From Clostridia bacterium (GTDB lineage Bacteria; Bacillota; Clostridia; Saccharofermentanales; Saccharofermentanaceae), in NCBI GenBank assembly GCA_024403775.1, contig JAKSRE010000002.1, forward strand, positions 62,001 to 126,000: a stretch of 64,000 nucleotides of DNA. Reading direction: 5' to 3'. This document shows positions 25,823 through 34,812 of the stretch, one piece after another. Under the pieces are notes generated by a model. It saw nothing but the letters and a program-made list of their open reading frames with translations, was not told the origin of the DNA and did no database searches. The stretch's first letter is position 1; each line of letters starts with the position of its first letter. A program made the translations under genes and the position numbers.

Positions 25823-27097
25823 ATGTCTTCGTTTAATACAGTTACTGAATTTATTGAATATGTTTCAGCCAGATTAAGTGGTGATAGTAATCTAAATGTT
25901 TTCTCGATTACTGGTGAATTGTCCGGTGTTACGGTATACCGTTCCGGACATTGTTATTTTACGCTTAAAGATGATGCTTCATGTGTAAGTTGTGTTATGT
26001 TCAGAAGCTATCTTTCTCAGATGGATTTTGTTCCAAGAGACGGTATGAAAGTGGTTTTATCTGGTGGTGTTAACTTATATGGTCCTACAGGTAAGTTCCA
26101 GATTAATGTCCGTGGCATGAGATTTGCTGGTAAAGGCGATCTCAAAGAACAGTATCTAAAACTGTTTATGAAGTTACAGGAAGAAGGCTTATTTAATGTA
26201 GAACACAAGCGTAAAGTTCCAACTTTACCTAGAAGGATTGGTGTTGTTACTTCTCCTTCAGGTGCTGTTATTAATGATATTATTCGTACACTTAAGAGAC
26301 GTAACCCTTATTTTGATTTGCTTATTTATCCTGCTGCTGTTCAGGGCGAAGCTTGTCCTAACGAGATTGCTGCTGGAATAAAATATTTGGATTCCAGAGA
26401 AGATATTGATGTTATTATTGTAGCTCGTGGCGGCGGATCCTATGAGGACTTGTTTGGATTTAACAGTGAAGTAATAGCTAGAAGCTGTTTTGAGGCTACA
26501 ACTCCTGTTATCTCTGCTATAGGACATGAGACAGATACAACGATTCTTGATTATGTGGCAGATTTAAGGGCCGCTACTCCTACTGCAGCTGCTGAACTGG
26601 TTATGCCACAATATGATGTTCTTATGAACTATCTATCCAATACAAGTATCCGACTAGATATGGAGATAAGTTCGTTAATAAAAAATAGGCGCAACTACTT
26701 GGATTCATTAAAAAATCATAAAGCTTTATTATCTCCAATGTTTTATCTTGGCGAGTCTCAGAATAATTTAAATACACTTGTAAATCAGATGATTAAGAGT
26801 GCAGATAGTTTGATTGTTAGTAACCAGCGGGAACTTGATAAATTGAGTATTTTATTAAATCAGTCAGTAACAGATCAGATAAGGACTAATCAGGGCAGAC
26901 TAGAAGTATGCATTAATATGCTTGATACAATGAGTCCTTTGAATGTTCTTAAGAGAGGTTATTCATTTATTACTGATAATAAGGAAAAGGTACTTACAAG
27001 TGTTGATGGAATAAATGTTAATGATAAAGTTAAAATACAAATGTCTGATGGCAGCATTGTTGCAAATGTTGAAGAGATAGTAAGCAGTAAAGAGTGA
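25823..27097 (+). CDS. xseA: Exodeoxyribonuclease VII large subunit
   Basis: 424 aa. ExoVII degrades single-stranded DNA from both ends. The N-terminal OB-fold (about 1-105) includes ITGELSGVTVYRSGHCYFTL. The catalytic region has VVTSPSGAVINDI, RRNPYFDLLIYPAAVQGE, the VARGGGSYEDLFGFNSE segment and ISAIGHETDTTILDYVAD. A long coiled-coil region (about 285-370) precedes the SPLNVLKRGYSF motif. The stop lies within the leader of xseB, whose product is the partner subunit. Confidence 0.96.
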   Translation: MSSFNTVTEFIEYVSARLSGDSNLNVFSITGELSGVTVYRSGHCYFTLKDDASCVSCVMFRSYLSQMDFVPRDGMKVVLSGGVNLYGPTGKFQINVRGMRFAGKGDLKEQYLKLFMKLQEEGLFNVEHKRKVPTLPRRIGVVTSPSGAVINDIIRTLKRRNPYFDLLIYPAAVQGEACPNEIAAGIKYLDSREDIDVIIVARGGGSYEDLFGFNSEVIARSCFEATTPVISAIGHETDTTILDYVADLRAATPTAAAELVMPQYDVLMNYLSNTSIRLDMEISSLIKNRRNYLDSLKNHKALLSPMFYLGESQNNLNTLVNQMIKSADSLIVSNQRELDKLSILLNQSVTDQIRTNQGRLEVCINMLDTMSPLNVLKRGYSFITDNKEKVLTSVDGINVNDKVKIQMSDGSIVANVEEIVSSKE

Positions 27098-27111
27098 TGG
27101 GAGGATTGACA

Positions 27112-27357
27112 ATGGCTAAGAAAAATAATGATGGTTTTGTTTATGAGCAGGGAATTAGTGAACTTGAAGAGATAGTAAAGAAATTAAGTCAGGGTCAGGT
27201 GTCACTTGATGAGTCCTTAAATCTTTATAAGCGTGGAGTTGAGCTTACCAATTTATGTGGTAACAGACTTAATGAAGTTGAACAGACAATAAAGATGATT
27301 AATTTGTCAAATAATCAGGAAGATATGTTCGTTGGTAATGAGGAAAGTGAATTATGA
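27112..27357 (+). CDS. xseB: Exodeoxyribonuclease VII small subunit
   Basis: 81 aa. The helical hairpin is recognisable from ISELEEIVKKLSQGQVSLDESLNLYKRGVEL, split by the conserved Gly and followed by CGNRLNEVEQ. Several copies wrap the XseA coiled coil. The start is the ATG six bases after GGGAGGA; the frame extends six more codons upstream over the xseA stop without an RBS of its own. The stop overlaps the ispA start as ATGA. Confidence 0.93.
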   Translation: MAKKNNDGFVYEQGISELEEIVKKLSQGQVSLDESLNLYKRGVELTNLCGNRLNEVEQTIKMINLSNNQEDMFVGNEESEL

Positions 27358-28265
27358 GTGAGATAAACATGCTTTTCGAAGAATATTCAGATAAAGTAAA
27401 CAGAGAGATTCAGCCACTCCTAAAGAATGTTTTTGATGGTCTTGATGATATTACCTGTGAGGCATCTTTATATAGTCTTCTTGCAGGCGGTAAGAGAATA
27501 AGACCATGCCTTATGCTTTGTGTTGCTGAGATGATTGGACTTGATAAATCTATGGTTATGGATTTTGCTGTAGCTCTTGAGATGATTCATACATATTCTT
27601 TGATTCATGATGATTTGCCAGCTATGGATAATGATGATTTAAGAAGAGGCAAGCCTACCTGTCACAAAGTTTATGGCGATGGAATAGCACTTCTTGCAGG
27701 TGATAATCTTCTTAACAGAGCTGCCGAGCGCCTGTTTGAGTTAAGTGTAAAGAATCCTAATTCAATTCGTGCAGCATCATATATGATGCATAATAGTGGA
27801 ATTTACGGAATGATTGGCGGACAGAGCATAGATTTGGATTCTTCGAATAAGAAGATTTCTCTGGAGCGTTTGTATGAACTTCAGGATAAAAAGACGGGTG
27901 CATTACTTAAAACTTCAATTGTACTTCCGTATATTGTAGCTGTTGATAATTCTGTAATTAAGCCAGATGAGGATTTGGAAAATACATTAAATGATTTAGC
28001 TTATCATCTCGGTCTTGCTTTTCAGATAAAGGATGATATTCTAGACGTTGAATCTGATGCCAAGACATTGGGTAAGTCTGTCGGTAAGGATGAGCGTGAC
28101 GATAAATCTACATTTGTTACTTTGCTTGGCCTTGAAGAAGCGAAAGTGAAACTTGAAAAGGAAGTAAAGGATTGTCACGAAGCTGTATATAAACTCTCAA
28201 ATAAGGGATATAAGGTTCATGATTTGAATACTATCGTTTATTTTTTGCTGATGAGAGAGAATTAA
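27354..28265 (+). CDS. ispA: Polyprenyl synthetase, farnesyl/geranyl diphosphate synthase
   Basis: 303 aa. It condenses isopentenyl diphosphate with allylic diphosphates to make C10-C15 chains for quinone and undecaprenyl routes. The first aspartate-rich motif is DDLPAMDNDD (86-95), followed by RRGKPTCHKVYG. GGQSIDL and the second motif DDILDVESD lie in the C-terminal half. Leu-Ala-Gly-Gly-Lys-Arg-Ile-Arg (43-50) binds diphosphate. It is directly followed by dxs, so one operon covers two isoprenoid steps. Confidence 0.93.
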   Translation: MSEINMLFEEYSDKVNREIQPLLKNVFDGLDDITCEASLYSLLAGGKRIRPCLMLCVAEMIGLDKSMVMDFAVALEMIHTYSLIHDDLPAMDNDDLRRGKPTCHKVYGDGIALLAGDNLLNRAAERLFELSVKNPNSIRAASYMMHNSGIYGMIGGQSIDLDSSNKKISLERLYELQDKKTGALLKTSIVLPYIVAVDNSVIKPDEDLENTLNDLAYHLGLAFQIKDDILDVESDAKTLGKSVGKDERDDKSTFVTLLGLEEAKVKLEKEVKDCHEAVYKLSNKGYKVHDLNTIVYFLLMREN

Positions 28266-28277
28266 GGAGTTTTTGTT

Positions 28278-30158
28278 TTGGAATATAAATATCTCGGACA
28301 GAATTTAACATCTGATAAGCTTAAGAGCTTAACGAACGCAGAGCGTAAGGTTTTGTGTGCGGAAATTCGAGATAAAATAATTAAAACAGTAGCAAGTAAT
28401 GGTGGTCATCTGGCATCTAATCTTGGTACTGTAGAACTTACTGTTGCGTTATTGTCTGTTTTTGATTATGAGAAGGATAAATTCGTTTTTGATGTTGGAC
28501 ATCAGTCTTATTCATATAAGCTTCTCACAGGCAGATATGACAGATTTGATACATTAAGAACCAAGGACGGAATATCTGGTTTTCCTCGTATTAGTGAGAG
28601 CCCATATGACAGCTTTGATACAGGCCACAGCTCGACATCTGTTTCTGCCGCAGCTGGAATTGCAAGAGCAGGTGTTCTTAATAAGCAGAATTATAATACT
28701 ATTGCTGTTATTGGTGATGGAGCCATGACAGGTGGTCTTGCTTATGAGGCGATAAATGATATTGGTCATGCAAAGACAAAAATGCTTATTATTCTTAATG
28801 ATAACGAGATGAGTATTGATAAAAATGTTGGAGGTCTCTCGCAGCATTTGTCCAAGATTCGTCTGTCTGGAAGCTATATTCATGCGAAGCATAGCACAGA
28901 ACAGTTTTTAAATAAGCATTTACCATTTTTCGGAAAGCCAATTATTAATTTTATTGTGAACGTGAAAGACTTCTTACGATTTGTTATTTATCGTAAAAGA
29001 CCAACCATTTTTGATGATTTAGGACTTAAGTATTATGGCCCTGTCGATGGACATGATACGGAAGGCTTGATTAATGCATTAAATGCAGTTAAAGATATTG
29101 ATGATCCAGTTTTACTTCATGTTTGCACCAAGAAGGGTATGGGCTATTCTTTTGCTGAGAAGAATCCTTCTAATTATCATGGTGTTGGTCCGTTTGATGT
29201 TAATAAGGGGGTTGAAATGTCTGGAAAAGAAAGTTTTACCAGTGCATTTTCTAAGCTTCTTGTTGAGAAAGCTAAACATAACGATAAAATTGTTGCTGTT
29301 TGTGCTGCAATGAGTCAGGGTACAGGACTTGATCTTTTTAAAGATGAATTTCCAAATAGATTTTTTGACTGTGGAATTGCAGAAGAACATGCAGTTACAA
29401 TGGCTGGCGGACTTTCTGTTTCTGGATTAATTCCTGTTGTCGGCATTTATTCATCTTTCTTGCAGCGAGCTTATGACTCGATTATTCATGATGTTTGTTT
29501 TATGAATAATCATGTTATCTTTGCTGTTGATAGAGCTGGATTTGTAGGAAATGATGGACATACTCATAATGGCCTTTTCGATATGGCTTATTTTAATACA
29601 ATGCCTAACATTACTATTATGGCTCCTTGTAATTATGAGGAACTGGATTTCTGCTTTGAATATGCAATTAATGATTGCGAAGGTCCTGTAGCTATTCGTT
29701 ATCCTAGAGGTAGCGCTAAGTTTAACAAGAGTATTTATTCTAATTACGAGATGGTTGCCAGACCTCATTCAATTCAGAAATACGGTAATGATTTTGTACT
29801 GATTAGTTTTGGAAATATGTGTGATAATGCCCTTAATGCGGTAAATAAACTAAATGATAATGGAATAAAGGGTGAATTAATTCATATTGCTATGGTCAAG
29901 CCATTACCTGTTGATGATTTACTGGTTCGTCTTGGTACGGTAAAAAATGTTTTTACCTGTGAGGAAGGCGTTCTAAATGGTGGAATTGGCGAGACGCTTC
30001 AGTATCAGCTTTTAAATAAAGGATATTCAGGTACTGTGGAAGTATTTGCGGTTGAAGATTCAATAGTTAGAGCAGCTTCTCAAAATGAGCAGTTTAAAAT
30101 GACTGGACTTGATTCTGATTCGTTATGTAACAGAATTATGGATAGATTAAAAAAGTAA
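28278..30158 (+). CDS. dxs: 1-deoxy-D-xylulose-5-phosphate synthase
   Basis: 626 aa. The thiamin-diphosphate enzyme joins pyruvate and glyceraldehyde-3-phosphate, the first MEP-pathway step. The TPP motif starts at GDGAMTGG (146-153). The transketolase-like centre has DCGIAEEHAVTMAGG, and DRAGFVGNDGHTHNG carries the His residues. The start is a genuine TTG: AAGGAG (28264-28269) sits eight bases upstream and no ATG is suitably placed. In many Firmicutes tlyA follows dxs; here nadK does, after a 98-base gap. Confidence 0.96.
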   Translation: MEYKYLGQNLTSDKLKSLTNAERKVLCAEIRDKIIKTVASNGGHLASNLGTVELTVALLSVFDYEKDKFVFDVGHQSYSYKLLTGRYDRFDTLRTKDGISGFPRISESPYDSFDTGHSSTSVSAAAGIARAGVLNKQNYNTIAVIGDGAMTGGLAYEAINDIGHAKTKMLIILNDNEMSIDKNVGGLSQHLSKIRLSGSYIHAKHSTEQFLNKHLPFFGKPIINFIVNVKDFLRFVIYRKRPTIFDDLGLKYYGPVDGHDTEGLINALNAVKDIDDPVLLHVCTKKGMGYSFAEKNPSNYHGVGPFDVNKGVEMSGKESFTSAFSKLLVEKAKHNDKIVAVCAAMSQGTGLDLFKDEFPNRFFDCGIAEEHAVTMAGGLSVSGLIPVVGIYSSFLQRAYDSIIHDVCFMNNHVIFAVDRAGFVGNDGHTHNGLFDMAYFNTMPNITIMAPCNYEELDFCFEYAINDCEGPVAIRYPRGSAKFNKSIYSNYEMVARPHSIQKYGNDFVLISFGNMCDNALNAVNKLNDNGIKGELIHIAMVKPLPVDDLLVRLGTVKNVFTCEEGVLNGGIGETLQYQLLNKGYSGTVEVFAVEDSIVRAASQNEQFKMTGLDSDSLCNRIMDRLKK

Positions 30159-30265
30159 AAATGAATTCTTATTTTTCTCGAAATTGTTCCAACTTTTGTG
30201 ATATTGGTTTATTTACTCAGAGAATTTGTTTATAATATCTCAAAATAGCTTTAAGGTTGGAATTT

Positions 30266-31093
30266 ATGGTTGTAGGAATATTTTCAAACGTTTCACGTGA
30301 TATAAATGGTGAAGTCGCTAAGGTAGTTCGTGAATATATTAATAATCACGGTAGTGTTGCATTGCAAAATGAAGATTTTAGTAATGTTGATATTATCATC
30401 ACCATTGGTGGCGATGGAACTCTTTTGTCTGCTATTTCCAAATATCGTTATCTGAATGTTCCGTTTGTTGGAATTAATAAGGGGAGTATTGGATTTCTTA
30501 CAGAAATCGAAATGGACAGATTAGAAGAGGCTTTGGACTGTATTCTTGCTGGACAATATAAGATTATTGAACGTAGTCAGATTTATTGTGAAATATTCGA
30601 TAAAGACGGACATCTTAAAGATAGCAGCATATGCTTAAATGATGCAGTTGTATCCCGTGGCTCTGATCTTCATGTAGTTAAGATGGATTTGTATATTAAT
30701 GGAAGTCCAGTAGAGCATTTTGTTGGTGATGGATTAATTATCTCAACTGCTACTGGTTCAACCGCTTATTCTCTTGCTGCTGGTGGCCCTATTTTGACAC
30801 CAGGTATGGAAGATATGATTATTACTCCACTTTGTCCACATACTTTACACAGATCAAGTTATGTAATTGATAAAAACAGTGTCGTTGAGGTCAGATTTGG
30901 TTATTTTGAATCAACTCCAATTATTTCTCCTGATGGAAGAAGAATGACTGATTTGGAACCTAATGATATTATTAAGATTAGTAAGTATGATGCTAAGATT
31001 AAAACGATTGATTTAGGATTTAAGGATTTTTACCAGAAGGTAAGTGAGAAGATAGCAGCGAGAGGTTCTTTCTATGAAAATGGCAAAAAATGA
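30266..31093 (+). CDS. nadK: NAD kinase
   Basis: 275 aa. It makes NADP from NAD and ATP or polyphosphate. The catalytic GGDGT is at 48-52, followed by LNDAVVSRG, the ISTATGSTAYSLAAGGPILTP motif and SPDGRR near the end. The start is the ATG nine bases after AAGG; a TTG three codons upstream is too close to that site. A TATAAT at 30231-30236 (poor -35) could give a separate promoter. The last 20 bases overlap argR. Confidence 0.95.
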   Translation: MVVGIFSNVSRDINGEVAKVVREYINNHGSVALQNEDFSNVDIIITIGGDGTLLSAISKYRYLNVPFVGINKGSIGFLTEIEMDRLEEALDCILAGQYKIIERSQIYCEIFDKDGHLKDSSICLNDAVVSRGSDLHVVKMDLYINGSPVEHFVGDGLIISTATGSTAYSLAAGGPILTPGMEDMIITPLCPHTLHRSSYVIDKNSVVEVRFGYFESTPIISPDGRRMTDLEPNDIIKISKYDAKIKTIDLGFKDFYQKVSEKIAARGSFYENGKK

Positions 31094-31550
31094 TCGTCAG
31101 GAATTAATACTCAGATTGATTAAGGAAAATGTTATTACTACCCAGGAAGAACTGACTAATCTTGTTAATAGTAATGGCTATCAGATTACTCAGGCAACCT
31201 GTTCCAGAGATATTAAAGAGTTGGGCATTATTAAAGTTACTGTGCCAAATCAGGGGACAAAATACGCAGTTCTTGAGAGAACAGGAGATGTTGCTCCTGG
31301 AAGATTACTGTCTGTATTTACAAATTCAGTTTTGTCCTGTAAACCTGCCATGAATCTTGTTATTCTTAAAACCCTGCCTGGTATGGCTCAGGCGGCAGCA
31401 TCGGCACTGGATTCAATTCATTTGCAGTCAGTGGTAGGTACTATTGCTGGTGATGACAATATTTTTGTAGCAACTCCTAGTGTCGAAGAAGCTGAGGCTT
31501 TGGTAAAAACAATTAATGATATGATTAATACTTCAATTAGTGCTGATTAA
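31074..31550 (+). CDS. argR: Arginine repressor ArgR
   Basis: 158 aa (possibly 156 from the Met two codons on). The N-terminal winged helix includes ITTQEELTNLVNSNGYQITQATCSRDIKELGIIKV, and the C-terminal hexamerisation/arginine-binding domain has LPGMAQAAASALD and GTIAGDDNIFVA. It controls arginine synthesis and catabolism genes in response to arginine. argJ in this window (58.4-59.6 kb) is a likely target, although no clear ARG box was confirmed by eye. GAGG lies eight bases before the ATG inside nadK. Confidence 0.94.
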   Translation: MKMAKNDRQELILRLIKENVITTQEELTNLVNSNGYQITQATCSRDIKELGIIKVTVPNQGTKYAVLERTGDVAPGRLLSVFTNSVLSCKPAMNLVILKTLPGMAQAAASALDSIHLQSVVGTIAGDDNIFVATPSVEEAEALVKTINDMINTSISAD

Positions 31551-31574
31551 AATACTAATTGTATGGTGATATAA

Positions 31575-33272
31575 ATGCTAATACGACTTGAGATTAAGAA
31601 TTTTGCTGTAATTGAGCATGCAGTTTTTGAACCAACCAAGGGATTTAATGCAGTTACTGGTGAGACTGGTGCTGGTAAATCTCTTCTTATTGATGCGATA
31701 TCGCTTGTAACTGGTAAGAAAGCCAACAGGGATATCATTCGTTCTGATGCTGATTTTGCTTCTGTTGAGGCAGTTTTTGATATAGAAGAATTGATTAATA
31801 TTCCTGAGTTTATGGAATTTATTTCAAAAAATGAGATTAATATTGAGGATAATCTTCTTATTATTTCCCGTAGAATTTCTAAGGATGGTAAATCGATTGC
31901 ACGTATCAATGGTAGTACAGTTTTGTTATCTGTAATCAGAGAAGTTGCTGATTTCCTTATTGATATACATGGACAGCATGATACACAGATTATTTTCGAT
32001 GAGAAGAAACATATTGATATTCTTGATTCTTTTGGTAAAGACTATATTTCTGTGCCATTTAAAGCTTATTGCGATAAACTCGATGAAGTAAAGGCTTGTT
32101 CAGCAAAGATTAAGCGTTTGTCTGACAAGTCTGATTCTCTGGGGAATAATGATTATTTGAAAAAGGCTGTTCTGGAGATATCAGAAGCTAATCTTCAGGA
32201 GGGCGAAGAAGAAGAGCTTGACAGAAAACTTAAATCTCTCTCTTTACAGAAAGAGACTATGATCTATTGGAATATTATTAATGAAGCACTAAATGGTGAA
32301 GATGATAAGGGAATAACTCCATTAGGCAGAATAGAGTCTGCGTTAAATAATCTGAATAAAATTAAAAACATTGATTCTGGGCTTGTTGGAAAAGAGTACT
32401 TTGACGGTATGGATGCTTTGATGCAAAGTTATGCTGATATGAGTTCTGAGACAGCGAGATTAGTAGAATTAATGGAGTTTGATGAGGATTCCTTTAATAG
32501 AATCGAAAACAGAATAGCTGTGATTTATGAGCTTAAAAATAAGTATGGAAATTCAATTAGTGAGATACTTGAATTTGAGCGTAATGCTAATGCTGAATTA
32601 TTAGATTCTGAGAATAAAGAGAAAATAATTAAAGAACTTAAAGTACAAAGGCAGAAATTATCTGAGGAGTTACTTACTGCTTCAAAAGAACTTAGTGAAG
32701 CAAGACATAATGCGGCAAGTATTTTGTCTTCGAAAATTGTCAGTGAATTAAGTGATCTCAATATGCCGAATAGCAAATTTGAAGTATGCTTTACTGAACA
32801 TGATAAAACAAAGTATTTTTCTTCAAAGGGAAGTGAAGATGTTGTGTTTAAGTTCTCAGGTAATAGAGGTGAGAATTTAAAGCCACTGTCTTCTATTGTC
32901 TCAGGTGGTGAGGCTTCAAGAATTATGCTTGCTATCAAGGTAATATTGTCTGATTCAGAAGTTCTTTCTACAATGATTTTTGATGAGATTGATACAGGAG
33001 TATCAGGCCTTGCTGCAAATTCTATTGCTACCAAACTAAAATATCTTGGTAATGGACATCAGGTATTAAGTGTAACTCATTTATCTCAGATTGCAGCTTC
33101 TGCAGATTCTAATTATCTGATTAGGAAAGTAGTTGATTCTGACGTTACAAAAACAGAGATAACAAAGCTTGATTCTGAATCTAAGGTATATGAGATATCG
33201 AGATTGCTGTCAGGTACAACAAACACTGAGTCCTTACAGCTCGCCAGAGAGCTCATTAACAGCTTTTTGTGA
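31575..33272 (+). CDS. recN: DNA repair protein RecN
   Basis: 565 aa. An SMC-like ATPase that acts in double-strand break repair. Walker A is GETGAGKS (29-36), DIHGQHDTQ follows near 133-141, then a coiled-coil middle (about 165-375). The C-terminal half has the ABC signature SSIVSGGEASRIMLA, Walker B STMIFDEIDTGVSG and VLSVTHLSQIAA. The 3' end overlaps the opposite-strand rluA-like gene by 39 bases, and no terminator fits between them. Confidence 0.95.
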   Translation: MLIRLEIKNFAVIEHAVFEPTKGFNAVTGETGAGKSLLIDAISLVTGKKANRDIIRSDADFASVEAVFDIEELINIPEFMEFISKNEINIEDNLLIISRRISKDGKSIARINGSTVLLSVIREVADFLIDIHGQHDTQIIFDEKKHIDILDSFGKDYISVPFKAYCDKLDEVKACSAKIKRLSDKSDSLGNNDYLKKAVLEISEANLQEGEEEELDRKLKSLSLQKETMIYWNIINEALNGEDDKGITPLGRIESALNNLNKIKNIDSGLVGKEYFDGMDALMQSYADMSSETARLVELMEFDEDSFNRIENRIAVIYELKNKYGNSISEILEFERNANAELLDSENKEKIIKELKVQRQKLSEELLTASKELSEARHNAASILSSKIVSELSDLNMPNSKFEVCFTEHDKTKYFSSKGSEDVVFKFSGNRGENLKPLSSIVSGGEASRIMLAIKVILSDSEVLSTMIFDEIDTGVSGLAANSIATKLKYLGNGHQVLSVTHLSQIAASADSNYLIRKVVDSDVTKTEITKLDSESKVYEISRLLSGTTNTESLQLARELINSFL

Positions 33273-34160
33273 TTCTTTTGAAAACAGGCTTAGCATATCT
33301 TCAGGAAGGGGACTGTTAAATACCATAGTCTTCTGTGTGTCTGGGTGTATAAAATCCAGATAGTAAGCATGAAGAGCCTGCCTTCCAATTTTTGAATCGA
33401 GTATTTTGGAATTGTCGAATTTGTCACAAGGATTATCTATTGAATTTGGACCATATAATCCATCACCGACAAGTGGATGTCCAATATGAGTTGAGTGAAC
33501 TCTAATCTGATGACAACGACCAGTCTCGAGTATGTATTTCACTAGCGAAATATTATTTTCTGAATCATAATGAAGAACCTTGTAGTGTGTGATGGAAGGG
33601 TGTCCATCATCAGCACATTCACGAATCATTACTGAATTTGGTCTTCTTCTGATAGGAAGATTTATAGTTCCACTTAGATTATCAAATCTGCCATATACAA
33701 CAGCAAGGTATTTTTTGTCCATTTTGCTTTTTTGAACCAGGTCATGTGCATAGCCATTTTTTGCAATACAAATAATACCAGTAGTCTCTCTGTCGAGTCT
33801 CATGACTGGATGCATTGGAGTATCCGAGAGACGGGTTGTAAGTGAATCGTCAAGATGGTTGTGAGTTGGGTGAGTTACCAGATTGTTTGGCTTCTCAACA
33901 ACCACTATATGTTCATCTTCAAAATAGATTTTAATACCAGAATCTTTTTTTACTTCTCCACAGTCATCACCGTAACTTGCAAAGACATAATCGCCTTCCT
34001 TTGCAGTATCAATAACCCTGCGGTGAACGCCGTTTACGTCTAGTTCACCATAGAGTTTAATCTTCTTTATAAGTGCATGACTCATATGACAGTAATTCTC
34101 GAGAATATTTCGTAATTCTCTGCCATCAAATTCAGCTGGTACATAAAAATCTATCTTCAT
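33234..34160 (-). CDS. RluA-family pseudouridine synthase
   Basis: 308 aa. An S4-like N-terminal part (about 15-75) precedes the RluA catalytic domain with NLVTHPTHNHLDDSL, the catalytic-Asp motif MRLDRETTGIICIAK, KYLAVVYG and the late GRCHQIRVHSTHIGHPLVGDGLYG. The exact RNA target (23S rRNA or tRNA) cannot be told from sequence. AAGGAG lies just ahead of the ATG at 34160; the longer frame runs 21 codons past it without support. Its 3' end is convergent with and overlaps recN. Confidence 0.9.
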   Translation of the reverse strand: MKIDFYVPAEFDGRELRNILENYCHMSHALIKKIKLYGELDVNGVHRRVIDTAKEGDYVFASYGDDCGEVKKDSGIKIYFEDEHIVVVEKPNNLVTHPTHNHLDDSLTTRLSDTPMHPVMRLDRETTGIICIAKNGYAHDLVQKSKMDKKYLAVVYGRFDNLSGTINLPIRRRPNSVMIRECADDGHPSITHYKVLHYDSENNISLVKYILETGRCHQIRVHSTHIGHPLVGDGLYGPNSIDNPCDKFDNSKILDSKIGRQALHAYYLDFIHPDTQKTMVFNSPLPEDMLSLFSKESQKAVNELSGEL

Positions 34161-34277
34161 AAAATGCTCCTTAAATGGTATGGTTATTCTATCTGATATC
34201 AAGCATTTCGTAAAGAAAGACAAATAATGAATAATTAGTAAAAAAACATTTTTTTACACAAAATTATATTGTTGGTT

Positions 34278-34286
34278 TGATATAAT
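34278..34286 (+). promoter_or_regulatory. Extended -10 promoter of the hydrogenase operon
   Basis: TGaTATAAT at 34278-34286 is a full extended -10. The nearest -35-like TTTACA (34253-34258) is too far away, and an alternative TTGTTG/TAAAAT pair (34269-34297) overlaps. The leader would be about 28 bases. Confidence 0.45.
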
Positions 34287-34320
34287 TATGTTAAAATTTT
34301 TCGACGGGAGGTGAGTCATT

Positions 34321-34812
34321 GTGTCTATTATTAAGTTGACTCCGGAAGAGCAGGCTACAAAATTAGAAGCTGTTCTTTCAAAGTACAGAGGACAGGGCCA
34401 GAAAGCATTGATGGCTTCTTTGCAGCAAGCACAGGAGATTTATGGATATCTTCCATTGCCTGTACAGAAGAAGGTAGCTGAAGCACTTGAAGTATCAGTT
34501 GCTGAAGTTTATGGCGTTGTTTCTTTCTATTCATTCTTCTCTCTTAAGCCAAAGGGAGAGTACGCATTTAATGTATGTCTTGGTACTGCTTGTTACGTTA
34601 AGGGTTCACAAGCACTCCTTGATAAGATCGAAGATTGCCTTGGTATTAAGCAGGGTGATGTAACAGAGGATACTAAGTTCTCTATTTCAGCATGTCGTTG
34701 CGTTGGTGCTTGCGGTCTTGCACCAGTAGTACTCGTAAACGATGATGTTTACGGCAGATTATTGCCAGATGAGATTCCAGGTATCATTGCTAAGTATAAG
34801 GAGGAAGCATAA
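34321..34812 (+). CDS. NuoE-like [2Fe-2S] subunit of NAD-linked [FeFe] hydrogenase (HydC/HndA type)
   Basis: 163 aa. The thioredoxin-like [2Fe-2S] domain has ligands Cys86, Cys91, Cys127 and Cys131 in the C-x4-C and C-x3-C pattern (CLGTAC, CVGAC), preceded by an all-helical region. It is the small electron-transfer subunit of a trimeric hydrogenase that, in characterised homologues, couples H2 metabolism to both NAD(H) and ferredoxin. The start is a GTG, with GGGAGGTG placed nine bases upstream and no usable ATG. The stop overlaps the next ATG by one base. Confidence 0.92.
   Translation: MSIIKLTPEEQATKLEAVLSKYRGQGQKALMASLQQAQEIYGYLPLPVQKKVAEALEVSVAEVYGVVSFYSFFSLKPKGEYAFNVCLGTACYVKGSQALLDKIEDCLGIKQGDVTEDTKFSISACRCVGACGLAPVVLVNDDVYGRLLPDEIPGIIAKYKEEA

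Noticed and set aside
32525-33034. 169-codon open frame opposite recN
   Set aside because: Shadow frame of a well-motified gene, with no RBS and no domain sense.
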